Below are positions 20,501 through 32,700 of a stretch of 64,000 nt of DNA, in pieces (the stretch's first letter is position 1; each line of letters begins with the position of its first letter). The position numbers and the translations under genes are program-made. The notes under the pieces were generated by a model, which had not been told where the DNA came from, ran no database searches, and was given only the letters and a program-made list of their open reading frames with translations. The stretch is from Pammene aurita (taxonomy: Eukaryota; Arthropoda; Insecta; Lepidoptera; Tortricidae): contig OX352293.1 of NCBI GenBank assembly GCA_947086415.1, forward strand, positions 4,409,515-4,473,514. The letters are read 5' to 3'.

Positions 20501-22153
20501 AGTTATGCGGTCAAGTACAACTACATTTTAAGTATGATTCAACTTGGAAATAAAGCCTTATTGTAAACGCTAAGCATATTGAATACATTATTGGGTAAAA
20601 GGTAACAAACCCTTATCCAACTGGCTTATAAAATGAAATAATAGTTGTGTTCATACTTATATCGAATAACAAATACAATAGAATGGCTGATTTAATAACA
20701 TTAGAGGCTGCCCTCATATTGTTGACTTGTTTATGGCCGTGCTGGGTGCTATTGTCTATTAACTAATTAAAATAAGCTCCGGTGTCTGAGCATACTCGTC
20801 ATTCTTATCCACACGTGAGATGTTCCAATATGCAAGTCGGGCTGGTTGGTGGTGCATGTATGCTTGATAGGGCCGGGTTAACCTAAGATAATGTATACGA
20901 ATGCAAGTCTAATTTATAAGCCATTAGGGTATGCATGTTCAATGATAGGGCCTACCTGAAGGATTTGCTAATCAGCATTCCCATTAGGGTCTGCATGTTC
21001 GTCACCTGAGGGTTAAGCATTCTTATACAAGTCTAAAGGACGTTTATCTTATGGTTCTGCATGGAATAACTCACGTTGGGACCTTTTGCGTAGACATAGC
21101 TTAGCCTATAGTATCGGCGTATGCTCGGTAATTTTATGAGGTATAAAAAGTAGCCTTATAGTTGACTGCAATCATCTATTCTATTTTAATGATAATCTTG
21201 ATTAATATTAATATTTTAATGAGCCACAGTTCCATTATCCTATTTCCATATATCTATATTATGACATATGATATTATGATCACATTATTAATATTACAAT
21301 CTTTTAATAAAATTACATCAATCATTATAACATAACATAATTACCTTTTATGTTTAACTTATTACAATTACAGGGTTTACTGCATATAGGAAAATCCTTC
21401 TGTTTTATAGTATATACGGTAGTATCCAGTGTATACAGTAAATTCAATATTTTGCTGTATTCAATTCTTATGTATGATTTTTACATAGTCAACAATAGCA
21501 TTATGTAGGGAGTAGGTATGTTTCACAATAGTAGTTGGTATATGATTGTGATATTAAATATTGAGGAGGTTATAATACTTGTTTTAAAAGTTTGTAGATT
21601 AATGTAGGATATTTTAAACCAAATTTTATTTGTTTTACGTAACGTTGTATTTAATTCTTTTAATTTCTGGTTCTCTGTGTTTGTTTGAGCATTGTTCAGA
21701 TTTAATTCTGTTGTTTAGCGTTTCTCACACCTCAGGAGACCTTGGTTATTACTTATCATAATGTAGTCCAATATGTACCACTAGATAATCATGCCATTAT
21801 TTTATAATTTTTATAAATTGTGTGTCTTTAATCTTTACAAAATTTATTATGTATGTGTGCAGGTTAAACTTGGGCGTCAGAGTTTTTTTTCACCGCTATA
21901 GTTTTTCTGTGGCATATTTTGGCTCTTGAACTGTAGCGGTATATCTAATGTGACCTAACGGTTACATTAGATATAATAGTTTATAAAGTCATTTAATTTT
22001 CCATTAACAGTAATTTCTTATTACACGAATAAATTTTCTTATTAACTTAAATGTTGTTTAAATCCTATTATTTCCCTTAGTGATAAGATCCTCGCTTTCA
22101 AAGAAAAGTTTCAGTTAAAGCTTTAGGTAGGTTCAGCTTTAAAATATTACTGG
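17549..22153. other. 4.6-kb stretch without a recognisable gene
   Basis: AT-rich sequence with short frames that look like chance. Visible details: overlapping minus-strand frames at 18498-18712 around a CAGCCGGCTGA palindrome that partly recurs near 18747; a (TA)n run at about 19743-19761; and two copies of CATTAGGGT[A/C]TGCATGTTC at about 20922 and 20981. No promoter, RNA gene or element end could be assigned. Confidence 0.45.
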
Positions 22154-24340
22154 TTAGTATAGGTGAGTTTTTACACACCTTATCATTCTCATCTCCGTTG
22201 CATGCAATTTCTTTTTATCCGTCACCTTTAGGGCCCAACACTCTGATCCATACATGACGAAAGGTCTTATAATGGATTTATAGATTTTCCCCTTCAGGCG
22301 GAGGGGCATTCGGGCGTCGCAAATGGTTCCCGTGACCTGTCGCCATTTCATCCATCCTACGCTAATCTGGGTTATGACGTCCCGGTCAATATCGCCATCG
22401 TACTGCACGAGCGAACCGGGGTATTTGAAGTCGGAGCAGATCGGCAATAAAACGCCATCGAGTTCTATGGCTGCAGAACTGGAGAGACCACCGAAATCGC
22501 AGAACATGTGTTCTGTTTTCGATCTGCTGATCTTCAGGCCAAAACTCTCCAGTCTTTCCCGCCACTTCTCGAGTCTGCTCTGTACCTCGAGTCCGTCTTC
22601 AACCACAAGGACAATGTCATCGGCGAAAAGCATACACCAGGGTGCCTCTTCCTGTATGTCCGACGACAGAGCGTCCATAATAAGCAGGAAGAGGTAGGGG
22701 CTTAGAGCCGAACCCTGATGCAAGCCCACCGTGACACAGAACCTGTCGGTGGCGCCAGCTGCTGACCGGACACGTGTACAACATCTGTTATACATTTACC
22801 GAATCAGCTTCAGATACTTTTCAGGCACGCTTTTCTCTCTCAGGGCTCACCACAAAACCTCTCGGGGTACTCGGTCATACACCTTCTCTAGGTCAACAAA
22901 CGCCATATGCAGGTTCTTTTTTGCGTGCCTGTACTTTTCGCACAATTGGCGAAGTGCAAAGATGGCGTCTGTTGTACATTTTCCTGGCATAAACCCGAAC
23001 TGGTTTTGTGTTATATCACTCTCATCTCTCAGACGTCTCTCAATTATTTTCTCCCATATTTTCATACTATGTGAAATAAGCTTTATTCCTCTATAATTGT
23101 TGCAATCCTGGACATCTACTTTGTTCTTGAAAATGGGCACCAGTAAACTGTCGCACCATTCGTCAGGGATAGTTTCTTCATACAACAACTTATTGAAGAA
23201 TAAAGTTAGCCACTTACATCCGTCCTCACTCAGTAACTTCCAAACCTCTCCAGGTATATTATCAGGTCCTACAGATTTGCCATTTTTCATACTGCGCACA
23301 GCCTTTCTCACTTCATCCATCCCTATCTCTTTCACTACACCCATATTCTCAGGCTTGTTGTTTAGAATCCTATTCCAATCATTCTCTTCATTCATTAGCC
23401 TTCCAAAGTATTATTTCCAACGCTCTTTTATACCTTCATCATTAGTCAGTACCTTTCCTGCATCATATTTCACACATTTTACATGAGATATATCCCTAGA
23501 ATTCTTTTCTCTCGCTTTGGCTAGGCGGTACTGCTGCTTTTCGCCTTTCGGACTATCTAACGAGTCGTACAATTTGTCCTGTGCTGCTGCTCTGGCAATA
23601 GCAACTGGTCGCCTTGCCATCTTCTTACATTCCTTATACACATTTCTCTTCCCTTCTTTTTCACCTTCCCGTCTACTGTCAACACTTTGCCATTCTTTAA
23701 ATGCTTGTTTCTTTTTCTTTAATCTTTCCTGCACCTCCTCATTCCACCACCACGTTTCTTTATCTATTGCATATTTTCCTTTTGATTGCCCTAAAATATC
23801 CTTTGCGGCATACCGAATACAGCTGGCCATATTGTTCCAACATTAATTCACATTAAAACCTTCCATATCCTTCATTTCTATCATTTTATCAATCATACAT
23901 TCTTTAAATTTATTTGTGCATTCATTCTTCTCTAGCATATGCCATTTTATCTTTGCTGGTCGCACTTCTTTTCGGGTATTTGTGTGGACTTTAATATATT
24001 CACGTCGATTACTAGCAGCCTATGCTGTGAAACCAGATGTTCCCCTGGGATTATTTTACTGTCTTTGACACAGTTGATTTTATTCCTTTTTACAAGGAAA
24101 TAATCAATCTGTGTTGCATGGTTTCCACTTTTATAAGTGATTAGATGTTTTACTCTTTTCTGAAACCAGGTGTTGGCGATTGCAAGATCATTAGCAGTAG
24201 CTGCTTGTAATAACGTTTCCCCCTCGGTGTTGCAGCTTCTAAAGCCCCAGCCCCCATGTACTCTTTCGTAGCCTCCATTCACTCTTCCCACTTGTCCATT
24301 AAAATCTCCCCCGATATATACTTCTTCAGTGTCTAGAATA
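22154..24340 (-). pseudogene. RTE-type LINE, endonuclease and reverse transcriptase, with stops
   Basis: On the minus strand, an endonuclease part (about 24333-23950) has EVYIGGDFNGQVG, NTWFQKR and the catalytic-type GNHATQIDYFLV and HRLLVID blocks. After a frameshift near 23940-23830 the linker (WWWNEEVQERLKKKK) and RT follow in one frame: GKSVGPDNIPGEVWKLL, NNYRGIKLISHSMKIWEKIIE, QFGFMPGKCTTDAIFALRQL, FVDLEKVYDRVPREV, VGLHQGSALSPYLFLLIMD, catalytic FADDIVLV, then the thumb to 22154. At least two in-frame stops (near 23412 and 22848) break it. The 5' end is missing, starting inside the endonuclease. Motif style is RTE clade (BovB-like), common in Lepidoptera. Confidence 0.9.
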
Positions 24341-24409
24341 ATGTCAGTGCTATCATAGCTGCTTTTTCGAAATCTATAGTCACTACCTTGGGCTGCCTGT
24401 CCGGAATTA

Positions 24410-24770
24410 TGGTTTTGATTAAGTTGAACACGACAGTATAATGCCTCTGTTGTTTGACGATTCATGAAAGCAAACACTAATGGCACTATGTTTGTACTAT
24501 TAAGGTCGCTGCCTATATCTGCTTGGATAATATATATCTGTCGGAAAGGTGTTGGACAAGCTTGATACGTCCCATCCATAAAGTAATTTGTTAACTGTGT
24601 TATACCCTTTCGAGCGTCTTTTGAACTAAAAATAACAATTCGCATACCGTTTTTCGAATAACCTTAGGTATTTCTTATTTCTTCGGTCTTCATACTGCTT
24701 AGGTATTTCTACCTCTTCTGAAGTGAGCGTCAGGATGGCGGGTGGACCTTGGGAATTTTATATCTTGTAT
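24410..24770 (-). pseudogene. MULE transposase fragment
   Basis: Upstream of the LINE on the same strand, about 76 codons ending near 24418 read like the MULE transposase domain: NYFMDGTYQACPTPFRQIYI and VPLVFAFMNRQTTEALY, the 'F-DGTF...P-F-Q-Y-I...VP-V-ALL' signature with the first catalytic Asp. A frame further upstream (24770-24650) may be its N-terminal neighbour after a frameshift. The LINE is joined in frame to it, making a chimeric 232-codon ORF (24645-23947). Confidence 0.7.
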
Positions 24771-25540
24771 ATTTTAGGAAGGTACTCCCTGGCACGACTG
24801 GAGTGCCGAAACCGTAAGGGTACAATTTTTTTTACCTAAAATACAAAAAAGTACTTTTTTTTTCATGAATTTGTACTGCAATAGAAATAACAAAAGGCTC
24901 CGTGGTCGTGCCCGGGAGTATCACACAAAATGTCATTTAAAAAAACAACCTTTTGAGTGGGTGCATGGTGACGGTTACCGAGCGGTTACTACGGAACCCT
25001 ACGTTGAGCATGGCCCGACATGTTCTTGGCCAATTTTAACATTCTATTTAGTGACCTAGTGTCACGTCATTCAGTGTGTAGTGCCTAGACATACTCATTA
25101 ACTAGATCCAGCTAGTCAATCCTAAAATATTTTTTTAAACAGATCTATTAGGAATAAAAAAAATCATTCAATCCAGTTTATTACAAAACAGATTTACTAT
25201 GAAAACAAACTCAGTAGATTCATAATGGATTTGGTCACTGGATCTACTGAGAATGATCGACAATTAATCTTATTTACTAGCCGCTCTTCACATTTGATCA
25301 ACGTTGGCCAATATGAACTATACATGATGCTTTCCTCAGATTGGCCGACGTTGGCCCAATCTACTAATGAGGCATACCAGGGATTGAACGGTTATCAAAA
25401 TAAATGCCAAACTTGGTGTTGTTAAAATATATAACGCGATCTATGACTTTGGCGGTGGCCCAGGTTTCAGTTGTATTGTTCCACGTCAGGTCAGTTGCCG
25501 CCAGGACCGTTACTTTCTGCTCATCTCAACGCGCGCGCTG
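24771..25540. other. No gene recognised
   Basis: Mixed AT-rich DNA. Two short frames (24865, 25225) show no known motif. Confidence 0.45.
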
Positions 25541-26097
25541 TCACAGAAGAGATAATAGTATTTCATACTGAATGGCCACGCTCCGCCCCGCCCCGATTCG
25601 AATTACCTCACTCCGCGGCGGCCGTTTGGTAGGCCGTAGGTAGGCCGTCAGCTGGTCGGCACTAGTCGGCAGCGCGTCGAAGAAACAACGCAAAATGTCG
25701 CCGTACAAGGTGTATTGTCATGATAATGGATGTTTAGAAAGTAATTACATACAATAAGGAAAGAAGTATTTTTTTCGGTCGAAATAACTATTATGCTTTA
25801 TCGTAAGTAGCACATGAATCCATGACGACATAAAACATGATATGACGCATATTTTTGTTGTTCAAAGTAGAAAAGACGTGTTATTGATAAAATTGACGAA
25901 GGATTTTGGCAGTTATTTTTATCTATATTACTTATTTACCAAAAATATTATGAAACAAAATGTGCGACGTTACCACTGCTGCACTGTTGCCAGCTCGAGC
26001 GCGCGTCTCGGCCGCGAGCCGCGAACTTGTCAGGTTATAGAACGTAGACAAGAGGGTTTTACCGCGAAATTTGGAAATCAAAATTTCGTTATCTGCA
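25541..26097 (+). repeat. Unit 1 of a ~0.56-kb tandem duplication with CpG-rich core
   Basis: The unit starts TCACAGAAGAGATAATAG and is followed directly by unit 2. The core (about 25575-25700) is rich in CpG and has GGCCGTAGGTAGG, CAGCTGGTCGGCA and then ATG at 25695 in AACGCAAAATGTCGCCG. The ATG opens a ~20-codon peptide with a C-x4-C pair. This may be a promoter plus first exon, of a host gene or transposon, but no TATA or clear splice site settles it. Confidence 0.75.
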
Positions 26098-26670
26098 TCA
26101 CAGAAGAGATAATAGTATTTCATACAGAATGGCCACGCTCCGCCCCGCCCCGATTCGAATTACCTCACTCCGAGGCGGCCGTTTGGTAGGCCGTAGGTAG
26201 GTCGTCAGCTGGTCGGCAGCGCGTCGAAGAAACAACGCAAAATATCGCCGTACTAGGTGTATTATCATGTTAATGGGTGTTTAGAAAGTAATTACCTACA
26301 TACAATAAGGAAAGAAGTATTTTTTTGGTCGAAATAACTATTATGCTTTATCGTAAGTAGCACATGAATCCATGACGATATAATACATGATATGACGCAT
26401 ATTTTTGTTGTTCAAAGTAGAAAAGACGTGTCATTGATGAAATGGATGAAGGATTTTGGCAGTTATTTTTATCTATATCTAGTTATTTTTATTTACCAAA
26501 AAATATTATATTATGAAACAAAATGTGCGGCGTTGCCACTGCTGCACTGTTGCCAGCTCGCGCGCACGTCTCGGCCGCGAGCCGCGACCTTGACGACCTT
26601 GTCAGGTTATAGAACGAAGACAAGAGGGTTTTACCGCGAAATTGGATAATCAAAATTTCGTTATCTGCAT
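26098..26670 (+). repeat. Unit 2 of the tandem duplication
   Basis: About 90% identical to unit 1. The ATG of unit 1 reads ATA here and a TAG follows soon after, so this copy has lost any first exon. Confidence 0.75.
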
Positions 26671-29127
26671 ATCGTTCGCTCGTATTATGAGCAAGTGCGA
26701 CAGAGAGGGAGGTAACTAAATTTCCATGTTCGCGGTGGGCCCGCAGTGGGGTTCGTTAGCTCTCGTCAAAACGTACAATTATTGGAGTAGCCAGGCCTAT
26801 AACCGCTAACCTCTTCTTTCGTTCGATCGTCTATTTGCATCACTCTCTTTCGAATAGGCAAGAACGATAGAGACGGAGATGTAATGTGAAATAGATACTT
26901 ATATATTTTTAATATAGCCTTACTTAAATTACAAAATAATTTATTCAAATATAAATTGTCAACAGCAACACACAGAAGAAACAATTAACAAAACTCTTAC
27001 ATTATGAGTATTATGACTAATCTACTCAAGAAGTCCCCCACGAGTTGTCCCCGGTGCAAAAGTTCCCATCACGTTAGCCGCGTTACCAAGTTGAATGGCT
27101 ATGGACAACCTGGACTATGGACTACTTAAATTTATCATATTTGATTATTTTTTACGAATTACGAACAATGGCAAGTGCCTCAACCATCCAGGTTCGTGAC
27201 TATACAGAACTGTTGTCATTTTACGCCTTAGTCCACCTACGCATTCGCATGCGAAACAGTACCGACAAGGACACAACCATCTCAACTCGCTGTAGAGTGA
27301 GTGAGACGTTACGACATCGACAGCGGAAACTAGAAAAATAATTGAATGACAGCCCTGAGAATATACGCACACATTGAAGTGTGTACAGACGTGCCGTGCA
27401 CACATAGGCGCCCAAAACAGCTTTGTAGTATGGCGTGTTCGCCCTGTGGCGCTGTTCACAATTGCAATGAACAAGGTGCCAACCACTGTAACAAGCAACG
27501 ATGACTAAAAACTCCACATATTGTGCTTTTATTTTACAGTACACCATGTTATGTAAATATTTAATATTGTACTTAACAAAACAAAATACTCTTTAAAGGA
27601 TTTCTTCCAGAGGTCAGATGGCAGTCGTTTTCGTAAAAACTAGTGCCTACTGTGACGGTCTCTAAGATGGCGGCTTGTAAAGGAAAGAACCAACCTTAAT
27701 CAACACCAATTTATTTTAAAAAAACCTCAGGTCTGGGTCTTTATGCCCGTATGGTTCGCTCCCGCGGATTGTAGGTAATCCCCTGGCCCTCGCGCTGGTG
27801 TTCGGCGGTGAAGCTCGGTGGTGGAGGCCCCCCAGGGGTTGGTTTTTCTAATCCAGGAACTGGCCGGCCGGCGAGGCGGGTGTGGCTCCACCAAAACTGG
27901 ACGCCAGGGGAGAGCGCCTTGTGCTTCTCACAAAGAAAAGTGAAGGTCTTCAAAACTTAAATGTCGCACCCTGTGAATAAACGTCCCGCATTAGATTAGG
28001 CTCCTCCGTATTTTGTTTCCTTTGATGATGAGCACCCCGGTTAAACAAAAGCAAGGGGAAACCGAAAATTGTTGGTGTAGGTGCTCAAAATTAGAACGGA
28101 GTTACAGAGATAATAAATTAAAATAAAGGAAATGTTTAATTTCTATTTCTAAAGAAACGGGTAACCGTAAGTAGCATGACGCGGCAGATGGCTGATGCAA
28201 TAACTCGCTTGCATGGCGGCACTTGAAATACGCGCATGCATTTATCCATGGAACACTATGAACACTAATATCACTATCTTAACATCTTTCTTAACTATCT
28301 TCTAAAATTAAGTATAGCTAAAAGCGTTAACTTTATAAGATGCATTCTTCAAAACTTAACCGAATATGGGGCGCGATAACACACTAAACTATTTGGCGTT
28401 ATGAAAAAAACCCGGGAGTCAGCGTCCCTGATCAGAGTTAATCTAGTAATAATTTTTATTAAAATTTTGCGGAGACGACCGACACGTACGACCGCCACAA
28501 AATGTGGTCCGTGCGAGCGCAGCGCGGCGTCCGACCGCTATCGCTTCAAGAGGCAAAATGGCCGAGCAGTGCTCGCCGCTCCCGCTTCGATATCCCATAC
28601 AGAAAAAACTCGTTAAGCAAGACGAGATATTAAGGCGACGGGCGACGCATCGAATCAATACGTTAAGGCGCTGCGTTACGTTAATAAGTTGCTAATGATA
28701 ATTATATTTTATCTTTAACATGCTAATTATAGTTAGTTATTTACTTAGTTTATTTGTAAATAGCTAATTTTATAGTAAATTATTATTTTTAAAATAATAA
28801 ATAGTGAGTTTGAAGCTAAACTAATACTGTTCATGTTTATATTTAACTTAACTAGGTTATTTATGTAACATTACGTTACACTACGCCAATTAATGGGATT
28901 AGGTTGCCAAGCTGACCCTATGCTTAATTGAACCGTGCGTTAAGTCGGGACCAACGCTAGGAACAGGGAGGAACGGATCTCTTCCAACTTTGAACAATTG
29001 CAATAGTACCCACACTGCAGTAAAGTAGAATTGAAACCGTAGTTGACCGTACAAGAGAGTATCTATTTTGTAAAAACGCACATTCTAAAAAATTTTTGAG
29101 GCTCCAAGTCTGAAGCGCCATCTGAAC
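26671..29127. other. 2.5-kb stretch without a supported gene
   Basis: Overlapping frames on both strands (27117-27547) have no family features. A GC-rich block at 27741-27953 has a 70-codon minus-strand frame rich in Pro and Gly, with no family I recognise. Another CpG-rich patch lies at 28466-28680. They may be element ends or promoters. Confidence 0.45.
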
Positions 29128-29236
29128 GAGAGCAACCCAAAACTACCGAAATGTAAGAGGAAACGACATCTTCGTTGCAGCGCCATCTAGTAACGAGTAG
29201 CGCTATACGGTTCCTCTTACATTTTGGGTTGCTCTC
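29128..29236. repeat. 109-bp foldback element
   Basis: GAGAGCAACCCAAAA ... ATGTAAGAGGAA is inverted at 29211-29236. The left arm has 9 extra bases. The loop contains AGCGCCATCTAG, common in moth repeats. Confidence 0.8.
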
Positions 29237-30200
29237 GTTTTTTTTCCCTTTATTTTTACAAAAAAAAGATACGTTTAATCTATTTCACCTATCTCCCAAA
29301 CTGCACAGCAGTTTGTTGGCAGAAAACTTATCTTACCCTCCACCATTGTACTATTAATTTACATTGTACTTATGTGGCTGTGGGAGTGTCTGCTTACTCC
29401 ATTTGCAATAACAGGTAGGTATTTGCAAACAGAGCAAGCAGGCACTCGCCGTGCTGCCACTATGTTTTTCTTATGTTAAGTCTGGTATTGGCAATAATAT
29501 TTTATATTTACACACATTAAGTACTTTCTAGAGGTAATATACAGTCGTAGCAGACTGATGATTAAAGGAGATAACAAGTTCTATTACACTTAACTATAGT
29601 AGACCATTTTATAATGAACTCATAACATGGAATGGATGTCGCTCGGTAATAAGTTAATAACAAACTGATCATATGATTCTATTATACTCACGTCCTAGCC
29701 GGTTCAGATGGCCCTCCAAACTTGGAAGCTCAAAAACTTCTTAGACTGTGAGTCTCTATAACATAGATACTCTCTGACCATACTTATAGTAGAATTACAA
29801 AAAAAAATTAAATCAATCAATCAATCACATGTCTTCAAAAAATGTCGTTTATTGTTTTGAGTTCATAGTTTCCTGCTACCCAAAGGTTGTCTAGTAGAGA
29901 TCGCTTTAAGCGGTAAGACCGCCTGTTGTTACATAGTTTTTATCACTGTATCGCTCGACGACAACAACGTACAAGGTGCAAAGTGCTAAAAGGTTCGAAC
30001 TACGTAAGCTGCAGCATAATGATCTAGACGTCGAAACCTATCGCCTGGTATAAAAATTTTCTTAAAATGTCACTTAGTATAGATTTTTAAATGACGCATA
30101 CAGTGCCATCTGACTCAAAAGTTAGTATACTAACACGAACACGATTCCAAGTGCCACATCGAATCGTACTCGATGAATGCCATCTCTCTCACTCGCGCGC
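29237..30200. other. No gene recognised
   Basis: AT-rich, with short poly-T and AATCAATCAATC runs. Nothing supportable. Confidence 0.45.
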
Positions 30201-30226
30201 ACGGAGCGCTATTTACCACATCGCAC

Positions 30227-30291
30227 TCAGTTCGCGGCCGACCAGCTAGTCAACAGTTGTGAACACTAGATCGTTTTCTATGGAGGTATGT
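30227..30291 (+). promoter_or_regulatory. Initiator and two-codon first exon with splice donor
   Basis: TCAGTTCG (30227-30234) is an arthropod-type initiator in a CpG-rich patch. ATGGAG at 30280-30285 runs straight into GTATGT, a good splice donor. The arrangement resembles transposon or virus-like genes with a tiny first exon. The matching acceptor is not identified; the transposase remnant at 31768 is the likely downstream exon. Confidence 0.45.
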
Positions 30292-31189
30292 AATATTTAT
30301 TTACGTTTTCCGTACATTTTTGTATTTATATGTTTAAAAATGTGTAAAGTGTTCGATGTGACACATATAACTACATACGTTTAAAGTATTATTTAAGAGA
30401 ACTACGTACGCAGGACTATCTGTCACTTAGAACTGTATACGTTATTATCATAGCTATAGTTAACAAAGTTTGTAAATCTATGTGCTACTTAGAATTCTTT
30501 ACGCCATTTAATCAGTCACTTAGAACTTTTTATCTTGTTGAATTTGTTTTTGGACGCACTCAAAATAGTCATATCTGTCATTGTCAAGTGCTAATTTAAA
30601 TATTAAAAAGCGTAAGCGTAATACAATGTAATGTAAAATAATGCTGTGCTATGTGTAATAAAATAACTATCACAGATTAAGGTTTTATACGGGCAGTTTT
30701 GTTGTATAGCTAATCCTTATTTTGATCACTGTTTACTTTGCACCAGTAATGAAGCTTTACATATAAGTATATGCACATAGTGTTAAAGCTTAATTTATGT
30801 TGCTTTTAATATGCATGGTATTTGACTTTCAGAGTCTCTAAGGATAAACGAAGAAGGTTCACTATTGTCTTGCAGAATTTTTTTTGACATATATTTGTTT
30901 TGCATAATGATACTTAGCTGAAGTTTGGCAGAAACACCTTACGCAGAGTAAATATGCTTTGGCATAAATCATATCACAGATTTTTATAATATCGAATCTT
31001 ATATTGGCATAATGTTGATGGGCATAACTGTCTTCTAAACGAATAGTATTTTCGCAGATATTTTTTTGCATAATATTTAGGCGGCATAAAGTTGTCAAGC
31101 CGAATAACATTTGATTACAAGATAGACTTCATTGTTTTATCATATTGTACAAGACATGCGGGATTGGATGTATTGCTCATAAGAACATA

Positions 31190-31355
31190 AAGTTTTTTCC
31201 GCGGGGGGCGCAGTTGTAACCTAACCTAACCCACTTTTCTGGCAACAGTTTGTTGCCGCGGGGGTCGCAGTTCTAACCTAACCCAATTTTCTGGCAACAG
31301 TAGGTTCCTGTGGGGGGTCACAGTTCTAACCTAGCCTATCCCACTTTTCTGGTTT
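31190..31355 (+). repeat. Minisatellite, three ~57-bp units with CCTAA blocks
   Basis: Units run GCGGGGG-GCGCAGTTGTAAC, CTAACC(TAACC)n, ACTTTTCTGGCAACAG. The CCTAA pentamers equal the complement of the insect telomere repeat TTAGG but are only two to three long, so this is a dispersed minisatellite rather than telomere. Confidence 0.7.
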
Positions 31356-31767
31356 CGCTCGTCGTCGTACCTAACGAATACTCTGGGACTGTATTTCCTT
31401 TTTGGTAGCGAGTCGGGTGTGTTGGGGACGCAAGATACCTAATAATCCTATTATGCCATAGCAAATTTGGTGAGACTTATATTCAACTACGTAAAATTTA
31501 CTTAACCTACTTTCCTACTAGCAGAAAATAATTATGCTTTTGTAATAGTATGCTATAGGATTATTATGGTACATTAAATTATGCTAAACCAAAGTCGGCC
31601 AAAGTAATGTTCTACAAAACAATGTGCTGCAAAATGTGTCGTATACGTGGTAGTAGTAATGCCAACTATACCTTTATGCCAAATTACCATTCGACCGAAA
31701 GTGTTTCTGCAAAACATGTTATGCCAAGTGTATTTCTGACTAATATTATTCTACCAGATAAGGGTAA

Positions 31768-32025
31768 CCCGAGGAATTATATAGAGCACTGACAACTGCG
31801 TTGGAGGAGCCAGAAGATACGCATTCGACTAATACAAGCATATCAAGTCAATCTGAAAATCAAATCTCAAGTCAAGTCAGACAATACCGCGATATAACAA
31901 ACAAACACATGAATATTGGATAATTTATCCCAAAAAAGACCAATGTGATTTATGTCATCAATTTAAAAATCTACGGAGAACATCTGAGAAGGAAATATCT
32001 AATTATGAAAACCATTTAAAATTTT
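31768..32025 (+). pseudogene. Transposase remnant with Cys-x2-Cys motif
   Basis: In one frame an acidic/Ser-rich stretch (LEEPEDTHSTN) is followed by a TAA at 31921-31923 and then FIPKKDQCDLCHQFKN to a stop at 32023-32025. 'PKKDQCDLC' is a hallmark of a large family of uncharacterised arthropod transposase-like proteins in which the Cys pair begins a zinc-binding region before the DDE core. The catalytic part is missing. It lies within a transposon-like repeat structure, consistent with that origin. Confidence 0.6.
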
Positions 32026-32700
32026 AATGTTATTGCATGCGAAAAGACTTGTTTGAATACGTAATTTTGTCAGAAAGACTGATAAAATCATGTGCTGTTA
32101 AAGAAGATTGATCGATCAATATTAAAACATAAGGTAAATAAGTAAGAACAATGTTAAAAAATACTCCTTTTTTCCTGACTAATGCCGTGATTAAGACTGA
32201 TATGTAAGGTTTTAGTAAGAGGTTTACATTTTTATTACATTTTATTGAATAAATAACACATCTAATATACTTTTATTTAGTACTTTCTATATAATTATTG
32301 AACTATAAAACTAATGTCGAATATGATTCTATCTGCAAAATGTGTCAAAATTATAATTATGCAGATTTATACAGAATGTTTATGCACCCAAAAATAAAAT
32401 ATAAAATTGGGCGTTAAAAATATGGTATATAATTTTAAAAATAAGCAAAATAAACGAGTTCAATTTGACGACTTAATTCACACATAGAATCTTTTACAGT
32501 GAGTCGCATACTTTTTTTACAGGTATAATATTCTAAGTCGCAGATAGACCTACATACGTAGATTTTATAGAAAATTGTAACCAAGTATAATGTTCTAAGT
32601 CCCAGATAGACTTGCTTACGTAGTTCTTAAATAAAATTGTAACCAATTATAATATTCTAAGTGGTAGATAGAACAGTATACACAACGGTAAGCCAATAGT

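Larger units (their letters stand above)
30385..32700. mobile_element. Decayed DNA transposon with inverted subterminal repeats
   Basis: Near the left, ACTACGTACGCAGGACTATC-type and CACTTAGAAC units recur at about 30400, 30490 and 30520. Near the right, inverted units (TTCTAAGTCGCAGATAGACC then ACGTAG) occur three times at about 32530, 32590 and 32650. Between them lie a minisatellite and a transposase remnant. Outer ends and target duplication were not found, so the limits are approximate. Confidence 0.5.

Noticed and set aside
27741..27953. GC-rich Pro/Gly minus-strand frame
   Set aside because: No start context, motif or neighbour supports a gene; listed only as part of an unassigned stretch.
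29972..30004. Possible tRNA B-box (GGTTCGAAC)
   Set aside because: No A-box at the right distance and no cloverleaf could be drawn.
31190..31355. Possible telomere
   Set aside because: CCTAA blocks are only two to three units long within a minisatellite.
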